DNA of 64,000 nucleotides from Arthrobacter sp. FW305-BF8 (GTDB lineage Bacteria > Actinomycetota > Actinomycetes > Actinomycetales > Micrococcaceae): contig NZ_CP084561.1 of assembly GCF_021789315.1 (NCBI RefSeq), forward strand, positions 2,294,001-2,358,000, given 5' to 3'. The translations under genes were made by a program, and so were the position numbers. This document shows, one piece after another, positions 35,161 through 42,361 of this stretch (the first letter of the stretch is position 1; each line of letters opens with the position of its first letter). Below the pieces are notes generated by a model, which did no database searches, was not told the DNA's origin, and was given only the letters and a program-made list of their open reading frames with translations.

Positions 35161-36879
35161 ATGACCGTTTTGACCAGCAGGACCGAAGGCAGCGACGTAG
35201 CTAGACCGGACGTTTCGTCGGGCCTTGTGGCCGGCAATGTCAGCGAACTCGTTGGCTATACGCTCGCCCGGCTGGGCGTCGGCCACGTCTTCGGCGTCGT
35301 GGGCAGCGGGAATTTTGTGGTGACCAACGCGTTGCGCCGGGCGGGCGTGCCCTACACGGCGGCCCGTCATGAGGGCGGCGCTGCCACCATGGCCGATGCC
35401 TACGGGCGGATGTCCGGAAAGGTCGGCGTCGTTTCCACCCATCAAGGCTGCGGGCTGACCAACGCGGTGACCGGAATCGGCGAAGCTGCCAAGAGCCGTA
35501 CGCCGATGATAGTTGTTACTGCCGATACGGCCGCTTCCGCCATTGGTTCCAACTTCAGGATCGACCAGGACGCCCTGGCCCGCAGCGTTGGAGCAGTGGC
35601 CGAGCGAATCCACTCACCCCAGACGGCTGTTGCCGACACGGTCCGGGCATACCGGACGGCAGTAAACGAGCGCCGGACGGTCGTACTGTCCCTGCCCACC
35701 GACATCCAGGCGGCGCCGGTGCCCGACGGGAGCGCTGAGCCGGGGCAACTGGCTCCGCCACAGCGGATAGCACCATCGGATTCTGCTGTGGAGCAGTTGG
35801 CCGGGCTCATCCGGAATGCCCGGCGGCCGGTTTTTGTGGCCGGGCGTGGCGGCCGAGGGGCGGGACCTGAAATTGCCGCCCTGGCCGAGGCGGCGGGGGC
35901 ACTCGTGGCAACGTCCGCCGTCGCGCACGGCCTCTTCCAGGGCAACCCCTTCAATCTCGGTATTTCCGGCGGCTTTTCCTCCCCTTTTACGGCCGCTACG
36001 ATTTCCGAGGCTGATCTGATCGTCGGTTGGGGATGCGCCTTGAACATGTGGACGATGCGCCACGGTTCCCTGATCGGTGCGTCCGCGAAGGTGGCGCAGG
36101 TGGATCTTGAGGACCGCGCCCTCGGCGCTAACCGTCCCATCGACCTCGGAGTGCTTGGCGACAGCGCAGAGACTGCAGCTGCTGTGCTTGCCAGGCTTCA
36201 GTCAGTCGAGCACCGAGCAGTGGGCCTGCGGACGCCCGATATGGCAGGACAGATTGAACGGCATGCTCGCTGGACCACGGAACAGACAGAAGATCTGTCT
36301 ACTCCCGAGGCCATTGACCCCCGTGTGCTGAGCCGGGAGATGGACCGCATCCTGCCCGTCGAGAGGATCGTTTCCATCGACTCCGGCAACTTCATGGGCT
36401 ATCCCAGCGCGTACCTGTCCGTTCCGGATGAATTCGGATTCTGCTTCACGCAGGCTTTCCAGTCGATTGGCCTCGGTTTGTACACGTCCATCGGCGCGGC
36501 CAAGGCCCGGCCCGACCGGCTGCCCGTCCTGGGGGCGGGCGACGGCGGCTTCCTCATGGCCATTTCCGAACTGGAAACGCTGGTCCGTGAACGCATCCCC
36601 CTCGTGGCGATTGTCTACAACGATTCCGCGTACGGTGCCGAGGTCCACCACTTCGAAGCTGATGATGCAGATATGGAAGTTGTGCGGTTTCCGACGGCGG
36701 ACATCGCCGCGATCGCACGCGGCTACGGGGCGGCCGGAGTCACCGTCCGCAGTGTTGCCGATCTGGCAGCCGTCGAAGAATGGCTGGCAGGGCCTCGCGA
36801 TGTGCCGCTCGTCATCGATGCCCGCATTGCTTCCGACGGCGGGGCCTGGTGGCTGGCCGAAGCGTTCAAGGGCCACTGA
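35161..36879 (+). CDS. Thiamine-diphosphate-dependent enzyme (acetolactate synthase/benzoylformate decarboxylase-like)
   Basis: A 572-residue protein with three domains: N-terminal PYR (activating Glu in AARHEGGAATMADAYGRMSG), central (HGLFQGNPFNLGISGG) and C-terminal PP with the ThDP/Mg motif GAGDGGFLMAISELETLV ending in AIVYNDSAYG. Ribosome-binding site AAAGGAGAAG precedes the ATG. It lacks biosynthetic acetolactate synthase context. Beside an isatin hydrolase-like gene and an anthranilate-type CoA pathway, decarboxylation of isatinate (2-aminobenzoylformate) to the anthranilate level would fit, but this is an inference. The paaX-like gene follows after 24 bp. Confidence 0.88.
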   Translation: MTVLTSRTEGSDVARPDVSSGLVAGNVSELVGYTLARLGVGHVFGVVGSGNFVVTNALRRAGVPYTAARHEGGAATMADAYGRMSGKVGVVSTHQGCGLTNAVTGIGEAAKSRTPMIVVTADTAASAIGSNFRIDQDALARSVGAVAERIHSPQTAVADTVRAYRTAVNERRTVVLSLPTDIQAAPVPDGSAEPGQLAPPQRIAPSDSAVEQLAGLIRNARRPVFVAGRGGRGAGPEIAALAEAAGALVATSAVAHGLFQGNPFNLGISGGFSSPFTAATISEADLIVGWGCALNMWTMRHGSLIGASAKVAQVDLEDRALGANRPIDLGVLGDSAETAAAVLARLQSVEHRAVGLRTPDMAGQIERHARWTTEQTEDLSTPEAIDPRVLSREMDRILPVERIVSIDSGNFMGYPSAYLSVPDEFGFCFTQAFQSIGLGLYTSIGAAKARPDRLPVLGAGDGGFLMAISELETLVRERIPLVAIVYNDSAYGAEVHHFEADDADMEVVRFPTADIAAIARGYGAAGVTVRSVADLAAVEEWLAGPRDVPLVIDARIASDGGAWWLAEAFKGH

Positions 36880-36903
36880 GCCGGATCACAGCGTCCTTAA
36901 AAT

Positions 36904-37824
36904 ATGCTTGGGATGACTGCGACCCCGACAGAATCGAAAGCCAATCGAATGAGTGACGTCCCCGCTCCTTTGCTGCCCCAACAGCAGCTCATCCTGACCA
37001 TTTACGGTCTCTACGGGCGTAGCGGTGGCGGACAGCTTCCCATTTCTGTGCTGATCCAGATGCTCGGCGACCTGGGCCATGATGCCCCCGGCGTCCGCTC
37101 GGCCGTCTCGCGCCTGAAGGCCAAGGGAGTGCTGGCGAGCGTCAAGAACGGGGGAGTGGCCCGCTACGAACTCTCCGAGCGTTCACTGAGGCTGATCAAT
37201 GAGGGCGATGAGCGCATCTTCGCCCCCTACCGTGCAACCACCGGCGCCCCGTGGGTGCTTGCCATCTTTTCCGTGCCTGAGTCGATGCGGGACCGCCGGC
37301 ACCAGTTGCGCGCTGAGCTGACCAGGTTGGGTTTTGGCTCCATGGGGGCCGGGGTTTGGATCGCTCCCGCGGGAGTGCGTGAAGGCGCGAGGCAGCGGCT
37401 CCAAGCCAGGGGGCTGGACCAGTACGTTGAGTTTTTCACCGGCGACTACTCGTCGGATTCAGATATGCGGTCCAAGATTGCCCAATGGTGGGATCTGGAG
37501 GCCCTGGAGTCGCAGATTTCGGAGTTTATGGACATCTACGGCGGATCGCTGGAGAACTGGACCGCGCTGGTGGGGGATGATCCTGAAAGGGCGTTGACCG
37601 CGTCTTCCGCTGACCTGCGCCGGGATGCCTTCCGCTACTACGTACCGATGCTGACCCTGTGGCGGCGCCTGCCCTACCGCGATCCCGGCCTGCCCCTTGA
37701 GTACCTGCCGCAGGGCTGGCAGGGGCCGGAGGCCCGCCGGATCTTCTTCAGCGTCCACCGCCTGATCGCGCCAATGGCGGAGCGGTACGCCATGGCCCTG
37801 GTGGAGGAAGCGGAAGCCGCCTAG
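36904..37824 (+). CDS. PaaX-family transcriptional regulator
   Basis: A 306-residue PaaX-like protein. The N-terminal winged helix is LILTIYGLYGRSGGGQLPIS, followed by VRSAVSRLKAKGVLASVKNG. The central and C-terminal domains match (RHQLRAELTRLGFGSMGAGV, WIAPAG; then LTLWRRLPYRDPGLPLEYLP). PaaX proteins repress aryl-CoA catabolic genes and are relieved by an aryl-CoA ligand, here perhaps anthraniloyl-CoA or a relative. It follows the ThDP gene by 24 bp. ATG 36904, 36913 and 36949 are all possible starts and no clear ribosome-binding site decides. It is convergent with the RidA gene over a strong shared terminator. Confidence 0.9.
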   Translation: MLGMTATPTESKANRMSDVPAPLLPQQQLILTIYGLYGRSGGGQLPISVLIQMLGDLGHDAPGVRSAVSRLKAKGVLASVKNGGVARYELSERSLRLINEGDERIFAPYRATTGAPWVLAIFSVPESMRDRRHQLRAELTRLGFGSMGAGVWIAPAGVREGARQRLQARGLDQYVEFFTGDYSSDSDMRSKIAQWWDLEALESQISEFMDIYGGSLENWTALVGDDPERALTASSADLRRDAFRYYVPMLTLWRRLPYRDPGLPLEYLPQGWQGPEARRIFFSVHRLIAPMAERYAMALVEEAEAA

Positions 37825-37832
37825 GACAAAGA

Positions 37833-37875
37833 GGGATCCGGCTGGCCAACAGGCCAGCCGGATCCCCTTTTATTT
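37833..37875. terminator. Strong intrinsic terminator between convergent paaX-like and ridA-like genes
   Basis: The 15-bp perfect arms GGGATCCGGCTGGCC (37833-37847) and GGCCAGCCGGATCCC (37852-37866) flank the loop AACA, and CTTTTATTT follows on the plus strand. It ends the PaaX transcript and could also stop minus-strand transcription. Confidence 0.85.
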
Positions 37876-37882
37876 CCCCGGG

Positions 37883-38281
37883 TCAGCGTTCGCTGATCAC
37901 AGCGATGCCCTGAATTTCAATCAGCGCCTCTTTCTGCCACAGGCGGGTGACGCCGATGCCCGCCATCGCCGGGTACTGCGACCCCGCCATCTCACGCCAG
38001 ATACGGCCAATTTCGCGGCCGTTGGCCATGTAGTCCTCCACGTCGGTGAGATAAATGGTCACGTTGACCAGGTCCTCGGGCTGGCCCCCGGCCTCCCGCA
38101 GCGTGGTGAGGACGTTGGAAAACGCCTGCGTGAACTGCTCGACAATACCGCCGGGCACGATGTTCATGTTCTTGTCCAGGGCTGTCTGGCCGCCCAGGAA
38201 AACCATATTTCCGGCGAGCATCCCGTGCGCGAACCCGGACGGTTTGGGAAGCGACTCCGGGTTGATTGTCTTGTGGCCCAT
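37883..38281 (-). CDS. RidA family protein (YjgF/YER057c/UK114)
   Basis: A 132-residue RidA-fold protein with the conserved stretches GFAHGMLAGNMVFLGGQTAL, VNVTIYLTDVEDYMANGREI and ALIEIQGIAVISE. The usual catalytic Arg position is occupied in GIGVTRLWQKEALIEI. RidA proteins hydrolyse reactive enamines/imines to ketones and ammonia. That fits a pathway from an aminobenzoyl-CoA, where the dearomatised amino-enone must lose its nitrogen. AGGAGG precedes the ATG by 6 bp. It is divergent from the FAH-led operon. Confidence 0.9.
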   Translation of the reverse strand: MGHKTINPESLPKPSGFAHGMLAGNMVFLGGQTALDKNMNIVPGGIVEQFTQAFSNVLTTLREAGGQPEDLVNVTIYLTDVEDYMANGREIGRIWREMAGSQYPAMAGIGVTRLWQKEALIEIQGIAVISER

Positions 38282-38368
38282 GCTGTTCCTCCTGGTTGGG
38301 GTGGCTCCTGAAAAAGTTCCGGAAAGGCTCTGTGCAGATCAATTCCGCCGTGCTACGTTGAGCATATG

Positions 38369-38383
38369 TGACGATCGTAAAAA
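38369..38383 (+). promoter_or_regulatory. Operator shared with the ThDP-gene promoter
   Basis: TGACGATCGTAAAAA is identical to 35039-35053. It lies in the 135-bp divergent region between the RidA gene and the FAH-led operon, 34 bp before the FAH start. Two identical 15-mers at the two promoters of one catabolic island indicate a common regulator. Confidence 0.65.
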
Positions 38384-38416
38384 AGTCGACACATCATTCT
38401 CGAAGGGACTTAGACC

Positions 38417-39268
38417 ATGAAACTCGCCACCTTGCGCACGGCAGGACAGGGAACGACGGCGGCACTCGCCACGGGTGCCGACGCTTACGTTGCCCTGCCT
38501 GCCTCTGACGTCGGGGAGCTGCTGGCCCGCCCGGATTGGCGGGACGTGGTTCGGGTAGCCGCCACTGCTCCCGGGCGGGTCATGATTGAGGCCCGGGCCG
38601 TTGACTTCGCTCCTCTTCTTCCCCACGCCGGCAAGGTCATTTGCTGCGGACTCAACTACGCGGACCACATCCAGGAGATGGGCCGGGAACTTCCCGAATA
38701 TCCCACTCTCTTCGCCAAGTACGCAGACACTTTGGTGGGCGCGACTGACACCATCGAGGTCCGCGGAAGCGACCGTGTCGACTGGGAAGCCGAGCTGGCC
38801 GTCGTCGTCGGCTCTGAACTTTCCCGCGCAGACGAGAAGCAGGCAGCAGCGGCGATAGCCGGTTACACCGTGGCAAATGACGTGTCGATGCGTGACTGGC
38901 AGAACCGGACACTGCAGTGGTTCCAGGGCAAGGCGTTCGACGGCACCACCCCTGTTGGTCCGGTCATGGTGACCCCTGACGAGGTCGGCGGGCCGTTTGA
39001 CGTCGTCGGTTACGTCAATGGTGACGTCGTCCAGAAGGGCAACACGGGCACCCTGGTGTTCGGCCCGGCAAAACTTCTTTCCTACATTTCCCAGTTCACC
39101 ACGCTGCGCCCCGGCGACCTCGTTCTGACCGGAACCCCCGGGGGCGTGGGCATGGGCATGACACCGCCCCGTTTCCTGAATGACGGCGATGTACTCACCA
39201 CCGAAATCACCGGGATCGGACGCCTTGAAAACATCGTCCGCATCCGTCCAGCATCAATCAAGGAGTGA
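38417..39268 (+). CDS. Fumarylacetoacetate hydrolase (FAH) family protein
   Basis: A 283-residue FAH-fold enzyme. The N-terminal small domain is followed by the catalytic domain VICCGLNYADHIQEM, with metal ligands in DWEAELAVVVG, YTVANDVSMRDWQ and WFQGKAFDGTTPVGP, and LRPGDLVLTGTPGGVGMG. Members cleave C-C bonds in or hydrate 2-keto acids and diketones. It is the first gene of a seven-gene operon whose later members make and oxidise an aryl-CoA, so it probably acts on the ring-cleaved or dearomatised product. The exact reaction cannot be assigned. Confidence 0.9.
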   Translation: MKLATLRTAGQGTTAALATGADAYVALPASDVGELLARPDWRDVVRVAATAPGRVMIEARAVDFAPLLPHAGKVICCGLNYADHIQEMGRELPEYPTLFAKYADTLVGATDTIEVRGSDRVDWEAELAVVVGSELSRADEKQAAAAIAGYTVANDVSMRDWQNRTLQWFQGKAFDGTTPVGPVMVTPDEVGGPFDVVGYVNGDVVQKGNTGTLVFGPAKLLSYISQFTTLRPGDLVLTGTPGGVGMGMTPPRFLNDGDVLTTEITGIGRLENIVRIRPASIKE

Positions 39269-39273
39269 CTCCC

Positions 39274-39756
39274 ATGAACCAGACAGCTACCGATTACCGC
39301 CTCGAGGGCGACAACTCCATCTACGCACAGGCAGACGGCAAAGTAGTCCCCGTGGTGACGCGCGCGGGACAGGAAGACACCAACACCGCCCAGTCCGGGG
39401 ACTGCATCCGCGTCTCGGGCGTCAGCATCCAGCACACTCCGGCCACGAAGATCTGGTTCGGGCAGGTATCCAATACTCCGGGCTACCGCTCGTTGCCGCA
39501 CCACCACGGCGAGGCCGAGACCGGCGGCTATGTGCTGCGCGGCCACGGGCGCATCTACTTCGGTGAGAACTACCAGGAATTCCTTGACATGAAGGCCGGC
39601 GACTGGGTGTTCGTCCCCCCGTTCATGCCCCACGTGGAGGCGAACATGTCCGTGACGGAAGAGCTGGTGTGGCTCACCGCCCGCACCCCGGAGAACCTCG
39701 TGGTCAACCTTGAGGACGTCCCCGACGAGACGCTCGCCGACTACCGCAGGGCATAG
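39274..39756 (+). CDS. Cupin-domain protein
   Basis: A 160-residue single-domain cupin. Cupin motif 1 is LPHHHGEAETGGYVLRG with the metal-binding His cluster and Glu; motif 2 is FVPPFMPHVEANMS. ATG 39274 is chosen for AAGGAG 8 bp upstream. At this length it is far too short for gentisate 1,2-dioxygenase (about 350-380 residues, bicupin). It may be an isomerase, a small dioxygenase or a sensor. It is located between FAH and thioesterase genes in the operon. Confidence 0.88.
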   Translation: MNQTATDYRLEGDNSIYAQADGKVVPVVTRAGQEDTNTAQSGDCIRVSGVSIQHTPATKIWFGQVSNTPGYRSLPHHHGEAETGGYVLRGHGRIYFGENYQEFLDMKAGDWVFVPPFMPHVEANMSVTEELVWLTARTPENLVVNLEDVPDETLADYRRA

Positions 39757-39761
39757 CCGCA

Positions 39762-40634
39762 ATGATCACTGGAACCCTGACCTCGGAGACTTTCCTGAAG
39801 GCCGTGGAGCTCACGCGCGTGCCGGAGGAAGTCTACGACGAGGCCTATGAGGCAACCACCCAGTACGTGCCGTGGCCCAAGGCTTACGGCGGCGACATGG
39901 TGGCGCAGGCCGCCGCGGCGATGATGCGCTCGGTCGATGACGACAGGGCGCTGCACTCCATGCACAGCTACTTCATGCGGCCGGTCGACGTCGGATCAAG
40001 CGTCCGCTACGAAGTGGAGCGGTTGCGCGACGGACGCGGATACTCCACCCGGACGGTGCGGGGCTTCCAGAACGGCAAGCCTGTCTATGCCGCGATGGGC
40101 TCTTTCCAGGTTCCCGAAGACGGGCCGGACTTCCAACCTGAGGCTCCCGCCGCCGTCGACCCTGAAACACTGCGCAGCGCGGCTGAGGCACTGGACGAAG
40201 CGGCTGGCCCGGCCGCAGAATACTGGTCCACGGGCCGCAGTTTCGACATGCGCCACGTTCCGGGCCCCGTCTACATCAACCTGGAGGGCGGGCCGGTCCC
40301 GCAACAGGCCATCTGGGTGAAAGCCTTCGACGCCCTGCCGGACGGCGCAGACCTTCACCGCGCCGCCCTGGCCTACGTGTGCGACTACACCATCCTGGAG
40401 CCACTCCTGCGGGTTAACGGCCTGCACTGGTCCAGTCCTGGGCTTGCCACCGCCAGCCTCGACCACGCCATGTGGTTCCACCGTGAAGGCCGCGCCGACG
40501 AATGGGTCCTTTACGCACAGGAAGCCGTCTCCGGGCAAAGCAACAGGGGCCTCGCTACGGGCCGCTTCTTCGACCGGCAGGGAAGGCTCCTTGCCACTGT
40601 CGCGCAGGAAGGCATGATCCGACCCGGGGCTTGA
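39762..40634 (+). CDS. Acyl-CoA thioesterase II (TesB-like)
   Basis: A 290-residue double hot-dog thioesterase. Recognisable segments are GGDMVAQAAAAMMRSVDDDR, LHSMHSYFMRPVDVGSSVRY, GRGYSTRTVRGFQNGKPVYA in the first half and the TesB active-site region YVCDYTILEPLL with SLDHAMWFHR in the second. It hydrolyses acyl- or aryl-CoA to the acid, releasing CoA. In this operon it may release a free product after the CoA-dependent steps or rescue CoA from dead-end esters. It starts 5 bp after the cupin stop. Confidence 0.9.
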   Translation: MITGTLTSETFLKAVELTRVPEEVYDEAYEATTQYVPWPKAYGGDMVAQAAAAMMRSVDDDRALHSMHSYFMRPVDVGSSVRYEVERLRDGRGYSTRTVRGFQNGKPVYAAMGSFQVPEDGPDFQPEAPAAVDPETLRSAAEALDEAAGPAAEYWSTGRSFDMRHVPGPVYINLEGGPVPQQAIWVKAFDALPDGADLHRAALAYVCDYTILEPLLRVNGLHWSSPGLATASLDHAMWFHREGRADEWVLYAQEAVSGQSNRGLATGRFFDRQGRLLATVAQEGMIRPGA

Positions 40635-40688
40635 TTTTTCCCACTCGAATCCATCAGCTTCACCGACGCACAACTGAAAGGAACGGCC

Positions 40689-42347
40689 ATGCGCATGACG
40701 CCATCGGCCCACGTGGACACGTTCACCCGCGACCACCTGCCGCCCGCCAACCTCTGGCCGGCGCTCGAATTCCCGCTCCCCGAGCTCCAGTACCCGGAAC
40801 GGCTCAACGCCGCCGTTGCCCTCATCGACAGCGCCGTCGTTGAGCACGGTGCGGACCGGCCCGCGCTGCGGACCCCGGACGGCACCGTCTGGACCTACGC
40901 CGAACTCCAGCAGCGCGCCAACCAGGTGGCCCAGGTCCTGACCGAGGAGCACGGCGTAGTGCCTGGAAACCGCGTGCTGCTGCGCGGGCCCAACAACCCC
41001 TGGATTGTCGCTGCCTGGCTGGGCGTGCTGAAGGCAGGCGCAGTGGTGGTCACCACCATGCCCATGCTGCGTTCCACCGAGGTCGCCTCGCTGATCCGGC
41101 TCACCAAGCCCGTAGTGGCCATCTCGGACCACCGCTTCATCGCCGAGCTCGCCGCGGCAGCAGGGGAGGACGTCACCGTCCTTGCCTACGGAAGCGACGA
41201 CGACGGCGACCTCACCGCGCGCTGCGCAGCCAAGAGCGGACAGTTCAACGCCGTAGATACCGCCGCCGACGACGTCGCACTCCTGGGCCCAACGTCGGGC
41301 ACCACCGGCGTGCCGAAGGTGACCATGCACTTCCACCGCGACATCCTGGCCAATGCCGACACCTTTGCCCGGCACATCCTGCAACCAACCGCGGACGACG
41401 TGTTCGCCGGTTCACCGCCGCTTGCCTTCACGTTCGGATTGGGCGGGCTGGTGGTCTTCCCGCTCCGGTTCGGTGCGTCGGCGTTGCTGACCGAAAAGGC
41501 CGGCCCGGTAGAGCTGGCTGAACATGCGGCGGCTGCCGGGGCAACGGTGCTGTTCACAGCGCCCACCGCGTACCGGGCGATCCTCAAGGAGAACCGGGGT
41601 GACCTGCTCGGCGGCCTGCGGATGGCCGTGTCCGCGGGCGAGCACCTGTCCAAGGAGACATGGGAAGCCGTCCACGACGCAACCGGCCTGCGCCTGGTGA
41701 ACGGCATCGGCTCCACTGAAATGCTGCACGTCTTCATCTCCGCCGCCGGCGATGACATCCGGCCGGGCACCACCGGCCGGGCTGTGCCGGGCTTTAGGGC
41801 AACCATCCTGGACTACGACGGCAACGAGCTCGGGCCCGGTCAGGCCGGACGCCTGGCGGTTATCGGTCCCACCGGCTGCCGCTACCTGGACGATGAACGT
41901 CAGGCCAATTACGTCGTCCGGGGCTGGAATGTCACCGGGGACACCTTCACCAGGGACGAGGACGGGTACTTTACGTACCAGGCCCGGTCGGACAACATGA
42001 TCGTCTCCTCCGGCTACAACATCGGCGCACCCGAAGTGGAGGCGGCCATCGACCAGCATCCGGATGTTGTGGAGAACGCCGTGATCGGCCGTCCCGACCC
42101 CGAGCGCGGCAGCATTGTCTGCGCGTTTGTCGTCCTGCGCGACGGCGTCACCGGCGACGCCGAAAAGCGCAAGGACATCCAGGACTTCGTCAAGGCCACC
42201 ATCGCCCCCTACAAATACCCCAGGGACATCCGGTTCGTCACTGAGCTGCCGCGCAATCCCAGCGGCAAGCTGCAGCACTTCAAACTCCGCGACTCCATCG
42301 CGAACCAGACCCAAGAACTCACCCCCGCCGGCCAGAGCCAGGCGTGA
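40689..42347 (+). CDS. Aryl-CoA ligase (2-aminobenzoate/benzoate-CoA ligase-like)
   Basis: A 552-residue ANL ligase. P-loop LLGPTSGTTGVPKVTMHF, aromatic-acid-binding region FAGSPPLAFTFGLGGLVVFP, adenine motif VNGIGSTEMLHVFISA, hinge YQARSDNMIVSSGYNIGAPE and the catalytic Lys in RNPSGKLQHFKLR. The GSTEMLHVFIS form is typical of benzoate/2-aminobenzoate-CoA ligases and differs from the ligase at 32350. AAAGGA is 6 bp before the ATG. It directly precedes the aryl-CoA monooxygenase gene and should supply its substrate (anthraniloyl-CoA or salicylyl-CoA). Confidence 0.9.
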   Translation: MRMTPSAHVDTFTRDHLPPANLWPALEFPLPELQYPERLNAAVALIDSAVVEHGADRPALRTPDGTVWTYAELQQRANQVAQVLTEEHGVVPGNRVLLRGPNNPWIVAAWLGVLKAGAVVVTTMPMLRSTEVASLIRLTKPVVAISDHRFIAELAAAAGEDVTVLAYGSDDDGDLTARCAAKSGQFNAVDTAADDVALLGPTSGTTGVPKVTMHFHRDILANADTFARHILQPTADDVFAGSPPLAFTFGLGGLVVFPLRFGASALLTEKAGPVELAEHAAAAGATVLFTAPTAYRAILKENRGDLLGGLRMAVSAGEHLSKETWEAVHDATGLRLVNGIGSTEMLHVFISAAGDDIRPGTTGRAVPGFRATILDYDGNELGPGQAGRLAVIGPTGCRYLDDERQANYVVRGWNVTGDTFTRDEDGYFTYQARSDNMIVSSGYNIGAPEVEAAIDQHPDVVENAVIGRPDPERGSIVCAFVVLRDGVTGDAEKRKDIQDFVKATIAPYKYPRDIRFVTELPRNPSGKLQHFKLRDSIANQTQELTPAGQSQA

Positions 42348-42361
42348 GAAGGAGCAGGACC

